From Candidatus Streptomyces philanthi (GTDB lineage Bacteria; Actinomycetota; Actinomycetes; Streptomycetales; Streptomycetaceae), in assembly GCA_018114805.1 (NCBI GenBank), contig CP073042.1, positions 186,001 to 250,000 on the forward strand: DNA of 64,000 nucleotides. Reading direction: 5' to 3'. The notes under the pieces are model-generated. The model ran no database searches. It saw nothing but the letters and a program-made list of their open reading frames with translations, and was not told the DNA's origin. Both the position numbers and the translations under genes were made by a program. Below are positions 28,609 through 39,396 of this stretch, in pieces; positions within the stretch are counted from its first letter, which is position 1, and each line of letters begins with the position of its first letter.

Positions 28609-29139
28609 TCATCCCAGGCGTATGTGGTGCAGCAGCAGGAGCGCCGCCGCCATGTTGGCGGCCGGCACCTCGCCCCTGGCAACGATGTCCGGGACGACCT
28701 TGAGCGGGACCCACTCGCGACGGTCGGACTCGAAGGCGTCCTCCGGCGGGCCCACGTAGTCGGCGCCCTTGGCCCAGTAGATGTGGTGCCGGGCGTCGGT
28801 CAGGCCGTTGGAGGGCTCGACGGAGAGCAGGTGACGCAGCGGACCGGGCCGCCAGCCGGTCTCCTCCTCCATCTCGCGGGCAGCGGCCTCGGCGACGGCC
28901 TCGCCGTCCTCGACCACACCGGCGGGCAGCTCCCAGCCCCAGTTGTCCGTGATGAACCGGTGCCGCCACAGCAGCAGCACCTCGTTCGCCTCATTGACCA
29001 CCGTGGCCACGGCGACGGGCCGCAGTCGGATCAGATAGTGGTCGAGGTGGTGCCCATCGGGGAGTTCGACGTCCGCCAGGTTCACGCGGAACCAACGGTT
29101 CTCGTACACCGTCCGCTCGCTGAGGTTCTTCCATCGCAC
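28609..29139 (-). CDS. Nudix hydrolase, ADP-ribose pyrophosphatase type
   Basis: An intact 176-residue Nudix enzyme. The Nudix box runs over about residues 73-95 (GVVEDGEAVAEAAAREMEEE, then TGW), with all the conserved Gly, Glu, Arg and Glu-Glu positions. The N-terminal VYENRWFRVNLADVELPDG resembles ADP-ribose or nucleoside-diphosphate-sugar pyrophosphatases. GTG start at 29139. It lies 60 bases downstream of the regulator gene on the same strand. Confidence 0.88.
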   Translation of the reverse strand: MRWKNLSERTVYENRWFRVNLADVELPDGHHLDHYLIRLRPVAVATVVNEANEVLLLWRHRFITDNWGWELPAGVVEDGEAVAEAAAREMEEETGWRPGPLRHLLSVEPSNGLTDARHHIYWAKGADYVGPPEDAFESDRREWVPLKVVPDIVARGEVPAANMAAALLLLHHIRLG

Positions 29140-29199
29140 GGTCAGCCACCTTCCGCCGGGGTCGAGGGCAGCGACTCGGCGGGAGCGGCCCCGTCTGCC

Positions 29200-30533
29200 T
29201 CACAGCGGAACACGCAGTGCCCCGTCGATCAGTTCGGCGGCCTCGGAGGTCGCAGCGCATCCGCTCTCGACGAGATGCTCGCGCACCGCGCGGAGCCGGT
29301 CCCGTAAGCGCTGCGATTCCATTCCGCGCGCCCGCTGTGCGATTTCCACCGCGGTCGCCCCCCGCCCGGTCCCCCCTGGCGCAACTCGATATGCGTGAGC
29401 ATCGCCAGCCGGTGTACCCGGCACCGGTCGTGCGCGGGGGTGTCCACCGCGGCCGTGGCGTGTTCGCGGGCCGCGTCCAGGTCACCGAGGTTCAACAGCG
29501 CCTCGGCGACCTGCACGTTCACCAAGCCAGGCTGTACGTAGCCGGTCTCGTCGGGCTCCTGTCCGGGGCGGATGCGCTCGGCGGCGCTCTCCGCGCGCAG
29601 GATGCAGGACAGCGCCCCCGCGCCGTCGCCGAGCCGGGCGTACGCCTTGGCCTGCATGGCGTACAGATCGGCCGCGAGGGCGGGGGTGATACGGGGGCCG
29701 GCGGCGCGCAGCGCCGACTCGGCGAAGGCGACCGCCTGCCGGTGTTCGCGCATGTGCAACGACTGGTTGACCAGGAGCGCGATGACGTAGGCGCCCAGGC
29801 CTCGGTCGCCGCTGACCTTGGCGAGCCGCAGCGCCTGGTGGAAGTAGCGCTGGGCGAGTCCGTGCGCGTCGGAGTCGTACGCGCAGATCCCCGCGACGGC
29901 GACGAGTCCGCCGGTGGCGCGGTGGAGTTGCCGCCCCGTCGCGTCCGGGTAGCTGCCCCGCAGCAGCGGCGCGGCCTCGGAGATCAGGAAGCCGACGACG
30001 CGGGCGCGGGTGGCCACGCCGCCCGGCTTGCGGTACATCTGCTCGTAGTGGGCGCGGGCCGAGCGGAGCATGGTGATGTCGCGCATGCTGACCCGGGTCA
30101 TGCCCTCCCGCGAGACGTCCGCGTCCTCCGGAGGGTTCTCCCACTCCCACACGGGGATGACCGCGGGGGTTCCGGTGACGGCGGGAGCCCGCACGATGTG
30201 CGGGCGCTGCTGTTCGTCCGAGCGCCACAGCGCGGTGGCGCGCTCCACGAACCCGGACAGCGGCGTGCTGGCCCCGCGCGCGCTGCCGGGGGTGCCGAGG
30301 CCGATGGAGTCGAGGGTCAGCGCGCGGTGCAGCCGCTCGCCGAGCACCTCGCAGATCAGGTCGGGCACCTGCCCACGGGGGCGCTGCCCCTTCAACCAGC
30401 GGGCCACGGCGGTGTGTTCGTAGCGCAGCTCCATGCCGCGCGCCCGGCCCGCCTCGTTGACGTGTGCCGCCAGTGCCGCGTGCGAGATGCCCGCCTCGTC
30501 CAGCACGGCGTCGAGCAGTGTGTTGGGCTCCAT
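29200..30533 (-). pseudogene. Streptomyces XRE/TPR transcriptional regulator, frameshift near C-terminus
   Basis: A regulator with an N-terminal helix-turn-helix-like domain (LLDAVLDEAGISHAALAAHV, YEHTAVARWLKGQRPRGQVP) and a C-terminal array of tetratricopeptide repeats (AQRYFHQALRLAKVSGDRGL, DLYAMQAKAYARLGDGAGAL). ATG at 30533. About 375 residues are in frame. In a G run near 29372 one base is missing, and the proper end (GATAVEIAQRARGMESQRL to LIDGALRVPL, stop 29200) lies in the neighbouring frame. Most of the protein would still be made with a wrong tail, so partial function is possible. This family regulates development and antibiotic production in Streptomyces, but the exact member is not recognised. 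Confidence 0.75.
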
Positions 30534-30750
30534 GCCGCCCTCCCGATGCCTCCGGTCGGTTCAGCGTAACGGGGTCGCGCGCACACGAGGTGTGAACCTT
30601 CCGCGCGGGCCCGGGCCACCGTTCTCCCGCCCTGGTTGTCCGGCGCTGACCTGCGGCGCCGCCCGGGCCGCCGCCGATCCGGGACCCAGCCGTCCCGGTG
30701 GCCCCGGAGCGCGCTCGGTCTCCAGTCCGCCACGCGCTCCCCGGCCGTCG

Positions 30751-32066
30751 CTAGGAGAGCCGTACGTCACTCGCGAGCGGTACCGGCACGGAGAGTTGGG
30801 CGGGCACCCGGCTGCGGTCGTTGCGCAGGACGAGGAGCGCCGCGTCGTCCCCGGGCCGCCCGTCGGTGTGCCGCAGCAGCGCGCGCCGCGCACCCGGTCG
30901 ACGACGGCCTGCGGGTGCACGGGTCCGCCGCGCGCGGCCTCCGTCAGCGCCCAGGCAAGCGGGAAGAAGTCGCCCGCCGCGTTGCGGGCGTCCTCGGCTC
31001 CGTCGGTGTAGAGCACCAGCGCCTCCCCGGGAAGCAGCAGCACGCAGCGGGTGGGCGCCGGCAGGTCGGGCAGCGGGAACAGGCCCAGCGGCGGCATGCT
31101 CTCACCCGGCGACAGTTGCCGCACCCGGGGCAGCGACGACCGGTGCGGCAGCACGCGCCGCCCGCTTCCGTGCGGCGACGTCCTGTGCGGCCCCGGCCGC
31201 CGGGGGCCGACCGGGCTGCCAAGGCCCTGGCCCACCAGCAGGGACGGCCACGGGTGGCCGCAGTTGAGCGCCATCACCTCGCCCGACGGCCGCACCTCGA
31301 GCAGGAGCACGGTGACGAACTCCTCGGCGACCGGGTGCCCGGCGCCGGCGCGCCCGGGCGCCGCAGCCGCCGACGCCGCCGTGCGCTCGCACAGGTGGCG
31401 CCGCAGGGTGCGCTCCAGGCGCCGCAGGACATCGGCGAGTTCGGCCTCGTCGTGGGCGGCCTCCCGGAAGCTGCCGAGTACGGCGGCGACGGTGTCGAGC
31501 GCGGCCAGGCCGTGCCCACGCACGTCACCGATGACGATCCGCACCCCGTACGGAGTGGCCACCGCCTCGTACAGGTCACCGCCGACCACCGCGTCCCGAC
31601 TGGCGGACAACTGGCCGCTGGCCAGGGCGATTTGGTCGATCCGGTGGGGCAGCGGGCGCAGCAGGGTCCGCTGGGCGGCGACGGCCATGCTCCGGGTGCG
31701 GTGCAACTCGCGCACCAGGCGCTGCCTGCGCAGGTTGGCCAGTCCGCAGGCGACGAGCACGATGAGGATCGAGCAGCAGGTGCCCAGGGGCGCGCTCGAC
31801 GGATCGCGCGGCCCGAACTCCGCCATCGGCACCAGGGCGACGAGTGCGCACGCGCCGCCGAGCAGCACCCGCTTGCACTCACCGCCCAGGGCGAGGGCCA
31901 GCGCGGGGGCGGCGGCCAGCAGCGGTTCGAGGCGCAGCCCGGGCGGAACGGTCAGCTCCAGGGCCAACACCGCGAGCACCCACAGGCCCGGCAGTACGGT
32001 CACGAGCAGCCGCGAGCCTCGCGCCGGCGCCGTTCGCGTCGCGCCCACCGCCTTGGTTCCGATCAT
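30751..32066 (-). pseudogene. SpoIIE-type PP2C phosphatase with N-terminal membrane helices, C-terminal frameshift
   Basis: A membrane-tethered serine/threonine phosphatase of the SpoIIE/RsbU family, which usually acts on anti-sigma-factor antagonists. ATG at 32066. Four helices (LLVTVLPGLWVLAVLALEL, LLGGACALVALVPM) precede a helical linker and the catalytic domain with metal-binding Asp in VVGGDLYEAVATPYGVRIVI and GDVRGHGLAALDTVAAVLGS. LVLYTDGAEDARNAAGDFF carries the third acidic site. A frame change near 30895 replaces the last 45 residues. The correct frame ends DGRPGDDAALLVLRNDRS to 30751. The final metal-site Asp pair is in that lost part, so activity is doubtful. Confidence 0.78.
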
Positions 32067-32454
32067 CCACCGGCCCCCTTAGCAGCCCATTGAGGCGGTC
32101 GGGCGTCCCCTGGCCTTCGAATGGCGGGGACTGCGCGACCGGGACGATTGTGGCGACCATCCACCCGGCGTTGACTACTTAAGGTGCCCTTCTCACTCCT
32201 TCGGGTGAGCGCACCCCGAACACCGCATCACCGGTGTGCACACGCGCCCGAGAGTCGAACGTCTCCACTCCCGGTCGGGCGCCGGGTGGTGCGACACGGT
32301 CGCGGCCACGGCGCGCTCGTCACCCTCGCACGCCCCGGAGCTGCCGGTCCATCGACCGGACGCCCCCGTGGCGCACGAAGGGCGTGCCCCGCGCGTGATG
32401 CGCGGGGCACGCCCCAGGCGTGGCTCCGGGGCGCGACCGGCGCCCGGGTGCGGA
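32067..32454. other. intergenic region between pheT and phosphatase gene
   Basis: About 390 bases with no gene. It holds the pheST terminator described separately. A less GC-rich patch at 32085-32200 probably contains the phosphatase promoter. Confidence 0.55.
32380..32414 (-). terminator. strong hairpin terminator of the pheST transcript
   Basis: A perfect 15-bp inverted repeat, GGGCGTGCCCCGCGC and GCGCGGGGCACGCCC, with a 5-base loop, 40 bases downstream of the pheT stop. Confidence 0.85.
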
Positions 32455-34992
32455 TCAGGCTCCGCGCAGTGCGGCCCCGGTACGCTCGACGGCGGTCGCG
32501 ACCGCCGCGTCCCGGGCCGCCGACGCCTCGTCGGCGGTGAGCGTGCGGTCGCTCGCCCGCAGCCGCAGCGCGTAGGCCAGCGACTTCTTCCCCGCGCCGA
32601 GCTGCTCGCCGGTGAACTGGTCGAACAGTCGCACTGATTCGAGCAGTTCGCCCGCGCCCTCCCGCAGCGCCAGCTCCACGTCGGCGGCCGGCACCGAGGA
32701 GTCGACGATCAGGGCGACGTCGCGGGTGGCCACCGGGAAGGTAGACACGCGCGGCGCCTGTACGGGTCCCGGGGTCGCCCGCTCCAGGCGGTCGAGCTGG
32801 ATCTCCATGGCACTGGTGCGCTCCGGCAGGCCGAGCGTCTTGATCACCCGAGGGTGCAGCTCGCCCGCGTTGCCGACCAGCACCTCCTCGCCGTCCACGA
32901 CAGCCAGCAGCGCGGCGCAGCGGCCGGGGTGCCAGGGGGCCTGCTGGTCCTGGCGGACGATCAGCTCGACACCCGCCTGTCGGGCGACCGCGCGCCCGGC
33001 CTCGATGGCGTCGCTCCAGTCCGCCGGGCGGCCCTTGCCCCACCAACCCGCGCGCTCGCGGGTGCCGGCCAGCACGACCGCGGCGCGACGCGGCTGCCGC
33101 GGCAGGGCCGTGTTCAGCGCGGCGATCTCCGTGTCGCTGGGCCGACGGTCCACCGGCAGCCGCACGGCGGCCACGGCCCCCTCGTCGGGGGTCGCCGCCG
33201 CGCGGAAGACCAGACCGGTCTCGAACAGCGCGAGGTCGTGCTCGCCGCGACCGTCGTTGCGGCGCAGCGCGCCCAGGAGCCCCGACAGCAGCGTGGTGCG
33301 CAGCAGCGGCTCGGTGTCCGAGAGCGGGTTGGCCAGGCGGACGGTCGCGCGCCGCGGGTCGTCGGAGTCCAACCCGAGCTGGTCGAGGATCTCCTCGCTG
33401 GTGAACGGGTAGTTGGGTGCCTCGGTGTAGCCGGCACCGGCCAGCGCCCGGCCGACCCGGCGGTGCAGCCGCTGACGCTCGGTCAGGCCGCGCCCGGCCG
33501 GCGGCTGGGGCAGCGTGGCGGGCAGGTTGGCGTACCCCTCCAGCCGGATGACCTCCTCGGCGAGGTCGTTGGGGGCGCTCAGGTCAGGCCGCCAGCTCGG
33601 GACGGTGACCACCAGCTCGTCCTGCCCGTAGACGTCGCAGCCGACCTCCTGGAGGCGCCGGACGACGGTCTCGCGCCCGTAGGCGACGCCGGCGACCCGG
33701 TCGGGGTGGTCGGCGGACATCGTGATGGTACGCGGGCCGCTGGGCGCGGTGACCTCGGTGACGCCGGCCTCGGCCGTGCCGCCGGCAAGCAGGACGAGCA
33801 GGTCGACGGCGCGCTGCGCGGCGGCCGAGGTCGCCTCCGGGTCGACGCCCCGCTCGAAACGCCGGGACGCCTCCGACGAGATCTTGTGACGGCGGGCGGT
33901 GCGGGCGATGGAGACGGCGTCGAAGTGCGCGGCCTCGATCACCACGTCGGTGGTGCCGACGCTCTCGCCGGAGGTCGAGTCCTGGGCGACGTCGGCGATC
34001 TCGGTGTTGGCGCCACCCATGACCCCGGCGAGGCCGATGGGCCCGTTGTCGTCGGTGATCACCAGGTCCTCCGGGTCCAGGACCCGCTTGACGCCCTCCA
34101 GCGTGTTGAGCTTCTCGCCCGGCGTGGCCCACCGGACGCCGATGGTGCCGCTGACGCGGGACCGATCGTAGGTGTGGAGCGGCTGGCCGAGTTCGAGCAT
34201 CACGTAGTTGGCGACGTCCACGGTCAGCGAGATGGGCCGCATGCCGGCCTTCTGCAGGCGGCGCTGGAGCCAAATCGGCGAGCGCGCCTCGGGCGAGAGG
34301 CCGACGACGGTGCGCGCGGTGAACCGGTCGCAGCCCGTCGGGTCGGTGACGCTCACCGGGTAGCCGTAGCCATTGGGCGCCGGCACGTCCAGCAGGGCGG
34401 GGTCGCGCAGCGGCAGCCCGTAGACGGTGGCGGTCTCGCGGGCGACGCCGCGCAGCGACAGGCAGTAGCCGCGGTCGGGCGTGACAGCGATGTCGAGCAC
34501 CTCGTCCCGCAGCTCCAGCAGCTCGATGGCGTCGGTGCCCACCTCGTGCTCGGGCGGCAGCACGATGATGCCGTCGTGGTCGTCGGACATGCCCAGCTCG
34601 CTGGCGGAGCAGATCATGCCCTCGGAGACTTGGCCGTACGTCTTGCGCGCGGAGATCTTGAAGCCGCCGGGCAGTTCGGCGCCGGGCAGCACGACGACGA
34701 CCTTGTCGCCGACCGCGAAGTTGCTGGCGCCACAGATGATGTTCTGCGGCTCGCCGCTGCCGTTGGCCTGGCCGACGTCGACCTGGCAGTAGCGGATGGG
34801 CTTCTTGAAGCCTTCGAGCACCTCGATGGCGAGTACCTTAGCGACGACGAGCGGGCCGGTGAGCCCGAAGCCGAGCTGCTCGACGGCCTCCACCTCAAGA
34901 CCGGCGGCGACGAGCTTGGCCTGCACGTCACGGCCGGTCTCACCGGCTGGCAGGTCCACGTACTCCCGCAGCCAGGAAAGCGGGATTCGCAT
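32455..34992 (-). CDS. pheT: phenylalanine--tRNA ligase beta subunit
   Basis: Intact, 845 residues, the normal length. It joins with PheS in an alpha2-beta2 enzyme that charges tRNA-Phe. Domains in order are the N-terminal region ([18 protein letters not shown]), the EMAP/OB-type tRNA-binding domain ([20 protein letters not shown]), the B3/B4 editing domain ([19 protein letters not shown]), B5, and the C-terminal ferredoxin-fold anticodon-binding domain ([18 protein letters not shown]). The ATG overlaps the pheS stop as ATGA, so the two subunits are translationally coupled. No lesion in 2.5 kb. Confidence 0.97.
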   Translation of the reverse strand: MRIPLSWLREYVDLPAGETGRDVQAKLVAAGLEVEAVEQLGFGLTGPLVVAKVLAIEVLEGFKKPIRYCQVDVGQANGSGEPQNIICGASNFAVGDKVVVVLPGAELPGGFKISARKTYGQVSEGMICSASELGMSDDHDGIIVLPPEHEVGTDAIELLELRDEVLDIAVTPDRGYCLSLRGVARETATVYGLPLRDPALLDVPAPNGYGYPVSVTDPTGCDRFTARTVVGLSPEARSPIWLQRRLQKAGMRPISLTVDVANYVMLELGQPLHTYDRSRVSGTIGVRWATPGEKLNTLEGVKRVLDPEDLVITDDNGPIGLAGVMGGANTEIADVAQDSTSGESVGTTDVVIEAAHFDAVSIARTARRHKISSEASRRFERGVDPEATSAAAQRAVDLLVLLAGGTAEAGVTEVTAPSGPRTITMSADHPDRVAGVAYGRETVVRRLQEVGCDVYGQDELVVTVPSWRPDLSAPNDLAEEVIRLEGYANLPATLPQPPAGRGLTERQRLHRRVGRALAGAGYTEAPNYPFTSEEILDQLGLDSDDPRRATVRLANPLSDTEPLLRTTLLSGLLGALRRNDGRGEHDLALFETGLVFRAAATPDEGAVAAVRLPVDRRPSDTEIAALNTALPRQPRRAAVVLAGTRERAGWWGKGRPADWSDAIEAGRAVARQAGVELIVRQDQQAPWHPGRCAALLAVVDGEEVLVGNAGELHPRVIKTLGLPERTSAMEIQLDRLERATPGPVQAPRVSTFPVATRDVALIVDSSVPAADVELALREGAGELLESVRLFDQFTGEQLGAGKKSLAYALRLRASDRTLTADEASAARDAAVATAVERTGAALRGA

Positions 34993-36140
34993 CAGATCTC
35001 CATCCCGAACGGCCGGGTGAAGCGCACGTCACCCTCGACCATGTCTCGCATGTCCTCGACGTTGTGGCGGAACATCAGCATCCGCTCGATGCCGAACCCG
35101 AAGGCGAAGCCGCTGTACTTCTGCGGGTCGATGCCGCAGGCGACCAGCACGCGCGGGTTGACCATGCCGCAGCCGCCCAGCTCGATCCAGCCCTCCGACG
35201 AGCAGGTGCGGCAGGGCCGGTCCGGGTTGCCGACCGACTCGCCGTGGCACACGTAGCACTGCATGTCCATCTCGGCGGACGGCTCGGTGAACGGGAAGTA
35301 GTTCGGCCGCAACCGGGTGCGCACGCCGGCGCCGAAGAGGGCGCCGACCATGTGGTCCAGGGTGCCCTTGAGGTCGGCCATCGTCAGACCCTCGTCGATG
35401 GCCAGCAGCTCCACCTGGTGGAAGACGGGGGTGTGGGTGGCGTCGAGTTCATCCGTACGGTAGACCCGGCCCGGGCACACCACGTAGATGGGCGGCTCGC
35501 GGTCGAGCATCGAGCGCACCTGGACCGGCGAGGTGTGGGTACGCAGCACGATGCCGGTCTCCGCGTCCCGCTCGGCGTCCTGCTCCGCTCCCCCACCGTC
35601 GGTGGCGCGCACGAAGAAGGTGTCCTGCATGGCACGCGCCGGGTGGTCGGGCGTGAAGTTGAGCGCGTCGAAGTTGAACCACTCCGCCTCGACCTCGGGG
35701 CCCTCGGCCACCTCGTAGCCCATCGCGACGAAGACGTCCTCGATGCGCTCGGAGAGGGTGGTCAGCGGGTGCCGGGCGCCGGGCGTGAACCGGTCGGTGG
35801 GCAGCGTGACGTCCACCGCCTCCTCGACCAGCACGCGCGCGTCGCGCTCCGCCTCCAACTCCGCCTGCCGCGCCTTGAGCGCCCGCGAGACCTCGCCGCG
35901 GGCGCCGCCGACGCGCTTGCCCACATCCACCTTGGCCTGCGGCGGCAGCGCGCCGATCTCGCGGTTGGCCAGGGCCAGCGGCGAGCGGTCGCTGGTGTGC
36001 GCGATCTTCGCCTCGTGCAGGGCCGCGAGGTCCCCGGCCGCGGCGAACGCGGCCAGTGCCTCGTCCCGCATCCGGGCGATCTCTTCCGGTTTCAGTGCCT
36101 CGACCTCTACCGGGTCAAAGGACTTGTTGGGTGCCGACAT
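34992..36140 (-). CDS. pheS: phenylalanine--tRNA ligase alpha subunit
   Basis: Intact, 382 residues. It is the catalytic class II synthetase subunit. Visible motifs are the N-terminal coiled-coil region, motif 1 around [20 protein letters not shown], motif 2 ([20 protein letters not shown] with the preceding [13 protein letters not shown]), FFPFTEP-type active-site text as [14 protein letters not shown], and motif 3 [16 protein letters not shown]. Upstream there is about 170 bases to the sensor kinase, so it may have its own promoter as well as read-through. Confidence 0.97.
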   Translation of the reverse strand: MSAPNKSFDPVEVEALKPEEIARMRDEALAAFAAAGDLAALHEAKIAHTSDRSPLALANREIGALPPQAKVDVGKRVGGARGEVSRALKARQAELEAERDARVLVEEAVDVTLPTDRFTPGARHPLTTLSERIEDVFVAMGYEVAEGPEVEAEWFNFDALNFTPDHPARAMQDTFFVRATDGGGAEQDAERDAETGIVLRTHTSPVQVRSMLDREPPIYVVCPGRVYRTDELDATHTPVFHQVELLAIDEGLTMADLKGTLDHMVGALFGAGVRTRLRPNYFPFTEPSAEMDMQCYVCHGESVGNPDRPCRTCSSEGWIELGGCGMVNPRVLVACGIDPQKYSGFAFGFGIERMLMFRHNVEDMRDMVEGDVRFTRPFGMEI

Positions 36141-36314
36141 CTCTTCCCGTGCTTCCGATTGGCTGCTGGCTTCGCCCCGCCTCGGCGCCTTGTTCTCGTC
36201 CGGATGCCGAGCACGTGTGGCTCAGCCGACGATGGTGGTGCCGAAGGTCGAGTCTACGGGGCGTCCGTACTCGTCCAAGCCCGTAGGGGTCGCCGGGCCA
36301 CCGCCCGACGGTGG

Positions 36315-37493
36315 TCAGGCCAGATGGGCCGGGGCCCCCACGGGCAGGGTAAATCGGAACTCGGCGCCGCCGGCGCTGGAGCGGCCGACCGTGATGGTCC
36401 CGCCGTGCGCCTCGACGATGCCCTTGACGATGTAGAGCCCGAGTCCGGTGCCGCCGCGCTTGCTGCCGCGCCAGAAGCGGGTGAAGACGCGCCCCATGGA
36501 CTCCTCGGGGATGCCGGAGCCCTCGTCGCTGATGGTGACGGCGGTGCTCGGCTGGGCTGCGGAGTCCACGGCTGACCCTTCTGGCTGGGCGGTGACGACG
36601 GTGGGGTTCACCTCGATGGTGACGGTTCCCTCGCCGTGCCGCACGGCGTTTCCCAGCAGGTTGCCCAGCACCTGGTCGACCTTGTCCGGATCGGCCCACA
36701 GGTCCGGCAGCGGCTCCACGACCTTGATGAGGAACAGGTCGGGGCGCTGGCCGGTGGTGGTGTGCGCCTGGACGTGACGACGCACGGCGGCGGCCATGTC
36801 CACGCACTGGCGGCGCACCTCGAGGCGCCCGGAGTCGATGCGGGAGATGTCCAGCAGTTCGGCTATCAACCGGGTGACCCGGTTGGCGTCGGCGTCAACC
36901 GTCTCCAGCATCAGCCGCTTCTGGTCGTCGGTGAACCTCTCCCACTTCGCGAGCAGCGTGGCCGTGAACCCCTTCACCGAGGTCAGCGGCGAGCGCAGCT
37001 CGTGCGCGACGGTGGCGATCAGCTCCGCGTGGCTGCGCTCGGTACGGCGCCTGGCCTCAGTGCCGCGCAGGGTGACCACGAGGCGGCGCAGCGGACCGGT
37101 GGGGCGCACCCGCACGTACCGGGCGGCGACCAGGACCTCGCGCCCGCCGGGCAGCAGCAGGTTGCGCTCTGGCTGGCCAATCCGGGTGGTCAGCCCGCCG
37201 TACGGATCGGTCAGTGCCCACCAGCGGCGCCCCTCCAGGTCCTCCAGGGGCAGCACCTGTTCGAACTGGTGGCCGATGGCCTCGGCGGCGGGCGTGGCCG
37301 TGATGCGGGCCGCCGCGGCGTTGAAGCAGGTCACCCGGCCCCGCTGGTCGGCGACCACGAGGCCGTCCGGCAGGTCGTCGGGGTGCAGTCCGACGGCGGA
37401 CGCCTCACCCGTCCACGCGTCGATCTCGCCGGGCAGGCACTGGCCTGGCGCATGCGAGGTGGCCGCTGTCGCGCCGGAAACCCTGACGTTCAT
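36315..37493 (-). CDS. cytosolic PAS-domain sensor histidine kinase
   Basis: Intact, 392 residues, no transmembrane segment. A PAS-type sensor covers about residues 40-140 (LPDGLVVADQRGRVTCFNAA, GHQFEQVLPLEDLEGRRWW). The HisKA dimerisation helix has the phospho-acceptor in ELIATVAHELRSPLTSVKGF. The ATPase domain has the N box DQVLGNLLGNAVRHGEG, G1 DEGSGIPEESMG and G2 GGTGLGLYIVKGIVEAHGG. No response regulator is adjacent, so it is an orphan kinase. The position between pheS and the trmH-type gene is a stable feature of Streptomyces genomes. Signal unknown. Confidence 0.92.
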   Translation of the reverse strand: MNVRVSGATAATSHAPGQCLPGEIDAWTGEASAVGLHPDDLPDGLVVADQRGRVTCFNAAAARITATPAAEAIGHQFEQVLPLEDLEGRRWWALTDPYGGLTTRIGQPERNLLLPGGREVLVAARYVRVRPTGPLRRLVVTLRGTEARRRTERSHAELIATVAHELRSPLTSVKGFTATLLAKWERFTDDQKRLMLETVDADANRVTRLIAELLDISRIDSGRLEVRRQCVDMAAAVRRHVQAHTTTGQRPDLFLIKVVEPLPDLWADPDKVDQVLGNLLGNAVRHGEGTVTIEVNPTVVTAQPEGSAVDSAAQPSTAVTISDEGSGIPEESMGRVFTRFWRGSKRGGTGLGLYIVKGIVEAHGGTITVGRSSAGGAEFRFTLPVGAPAHLA

Positions 37494-37567
37494 CCCCGCA
37501 CCCCCTCTCGGGCCTCCAGGCCCGCAACCCTACTAGGTCGAGGTGACGCAGCGGAGCCCCTCCGTCG

Positions 37568-38413
37568 CTACGAGCGGGCGCGCTGGGCGCGCGCGGAGGC
37601 GTACAGGCACACGGCGGCGGCGGTCGCCAGGTTCAGGCTCTCGGCCTTGCCGTGGATGGGCACCCGTACGACCTGGTCGGCCAGCGCGCGGGTCTCCTCC
37701 GGCAGCCCCCACGCCTCGTTGCCAAAGACCCAGGCCGTGGGGCTGCTCATGCGCCCCGCGTCCAGCTCCGCGTCCAGGTCCCGCTGGCCCGCCCCGTCCG
37801 CGGCGAGCACCCGTACGTCCGCCTCGTGCAAACCGCTGACCACGCGCTCGATGGGCACGCCGACGGTGACGGTCAGGTGGAAGAGCGAACCGACCGACGC
37901 GCGGACGGACTTGGGGTTGTACAGGTCGACGGAGGCGTCGGTGAGGATGACGGCGTCGGCGCCCGCGGCGTCGGCGCAGCGCAGCACCGTGCCGGCGTTG
38001 CCCGGGTCGCGCACGTGGGCGAGCACGGCGACCAGCCGGGGCCGCGCGGCCAGCACGTCGGACAGGGGCGAGTCGAGGAAGCGGCAGACCCCGACCAGGC
38101 CCTGCGGGGTGACCGTCTGCGAGATCTCCGCGACGATGGCGTCGCTGGCGGTGTGCACCGGCACGGACGCGGCGCGGGCGGCCTCGGCGATGTCGGCGTG
38201 CCGCTCGGCCGCCTCGGCGGTGGCGAACACCTCGACCAGCGTCCCCTCCCGGCCCGCCTCCGCGTCGGCGCGGTGGCGCACCACCGCCTCGCGCACCGCC
38301 TGCGGCCCCTCGGCGAGGAACCTGCGCTCCTTGGCCCGAGCGTTGCGGCGGGCCAGTCGGCGGGCGGCCAGGACGCGGGGCGATCGCGGGGAGGTCAGCT
38401 CGGGGGCCGCCAT
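37568..38413 (-). CDS. TrmH/SpoU-family RNA 2'-O-methyltransferase
   Basis: Intact, 281 residues. An N-terminal substrate-binding domain (KERRFLAEGPQAVREAVVRH) is followed by the SPOUT knot domain with its three motifs: AHVRDPGNAGTVLRCADAAG, WVFGNEAWGLPEE and VPIHGKAESLNLATAAAVCL. It is expected to methylate a ribose in rRNA or tRNA. It lies downstream of rplT, separated by a strong hairpin. Confidence 0.92.
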   Translation of the reverse strand: MAAPELTSPRSPRVLAARRLARRNARAKERRFLAEGPQAVREAVVRHRADAEAGREGTLVEVFATAEAAERHADIAEAARAASVPVHTASDAIVAEISQTVTPQGLVGVCRFLDSPLSDVLAARPRLVAVLAHVRDPGNAGTVLRCADAAGADAVILTDASVDLYNPKSVRASVGSLFHLTVTVGVPIERVVSGLHEADVRVLAADGAGQRDLDAELDAGRMSSPTAWVFGNEAWGLPEETRALADQVVRVPIHGKAESLNLATAAAVCLYASARAQRARS

Positions 38414-38491
38414 GTGGTGGTACTCGCTTCCGGTGCGGGGGTTCCAGCGGAGGTCCCGCGCTGGCGCCGGGCCAACGCGGGAGGGGCGAAG

Positions 38492-38532
38492 ACATCGGAC
38501 CCGCAGGCGGTCGCCGGCTGCGGGTCCGATGT
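38492..38532 (-). terminator. hairpin between rplT and the methyltransferase gene
   Basis: A perfect 14-bp inverted repeat, ACATCGGACCCGCA and TGCGGGTCCGATGT, with a 13-base loop, about 35 bases after the rplT stop. It should end or attenuate the infC-rpmI-rplT transcript. Confidence 0.8.
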
Positions 38533-38567
38533 GGGGCGGGCGCTTAGGCCCGGGCCTGGAAGACCGC

Positions 38568-38951
38568 TCAGGCGGCCTTCGGGGCGTTGACGTCGCTGGG
38601 CAGCGCCTTCTGGGCCACCTCGACGAGCGCCGCGAACGCGTTGGCGTCGTTGACCGCGAGCTCGGCCAGGATCTTGCGGTCCACCTCGACGTTGGCGGCC
38701 TTCAGACCCTGGATGAAGCGGTTGTACGTCATGCCGTTGGCACGGGCGGCGGCGTTGATGCGCTGGATCCAGAGCTGCCGGAAGTCGCCCTTGCGCTTCT
38801 TGCGGTCGTTGTAGTTGTAGACGAGGGAGTGGGTGACCTGCTCCTTCGCCTTGCGGTACAGGCGCGAGCGCTGGCCCCGGTAGCCGCTGGCCTGCTCCAG
38901 GATCGCCCGGCGCTTCTTGTGGGCGTTGACTGCCCGCTTGACGCGTGCCAC
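38568..38951 (-). CDS. rplT: 50S ribosomal protein L20
   Basis: Intact, 127 residues, GTG start after AAGGAG. Typical L20: [20 protein letters not shown] at the N-terminus, [20 protein letters not shown], then [20 protein letters not shown]. It binds 23S rRNA early in 50S assembly. In other bacteria L20 also represses the infC operon; no such site is obvious here. The C-terminal tail beyond the core is Ala-rich, as usual in Streptomyces. Confidence 0.97.
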   Translation of the reverse strand: MARVKRAVNAHKKRRAILEQASGYRGQRSRLYRKAKEQVTHSLVYNYNDRKKRKGDFRQLWIQRINAAARANGMTYNRFIQGLKAANVEVDRKILAELAVNDANAFAALVEVAQKALPSDVNAPKAA

Positions 38952-39049
38952 TTGATTAACTCCTTGTACGGGGCCGCGGGTACCTCACGCGGCCCGGAAA
39001 CGAATGGGTCCCGAACTGTGCGCCGGCCCCGTCGCGACGGGGCCCGACC

Positions 39050-39244
39050 TCACTTGCCGAGAAGCTTCTTGACCTTCTTTGCATCGGCCGGGGCCAGCTC
39101 CACGGTTCCCGCGAGGCGGCGCGTCAGCGTGGACGACTTGTGCTCGAGAAGGTGGCGGCGACCGGCGCGCTGGCGGACCACCTTGCCGGAACCGGTGATC
39201 TTGAAGCGCTTGCTGGCGCCACTGTGGGTCTTGTTCTTCGGCAT
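39050..39244 (-). CDS. rpmI: 50S ribosomal protein L35
   Basis: Intact, 64 residues. [20 protein letters not shown] and [18 protein letters not shown] are diagnostic. It lies between infC and rplT in the standard order. Confidence 0.97.
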   Translation of the reverse strand: MPKNKTHSGASKRFKITGSGKVVRQRAGRRHLLEHKSSTLTRRLAGTVELAPADAKKVKKLLGK

Positions 39245-39396
39245 GTCGCTGTTCTCTCCTCGTCGGGGCGCCCCCGCAGCCGTTGCGGGCGTACGGGCTC
39301 GTCAGCTCGTTCAGTGTGGGTTCCGGGGCGGGGCCCCGGGGCGGCGGCCTCGGGCTCAGGCCGCCACGATCAGGCCTCGGCCGGCTCCTCGGCGGT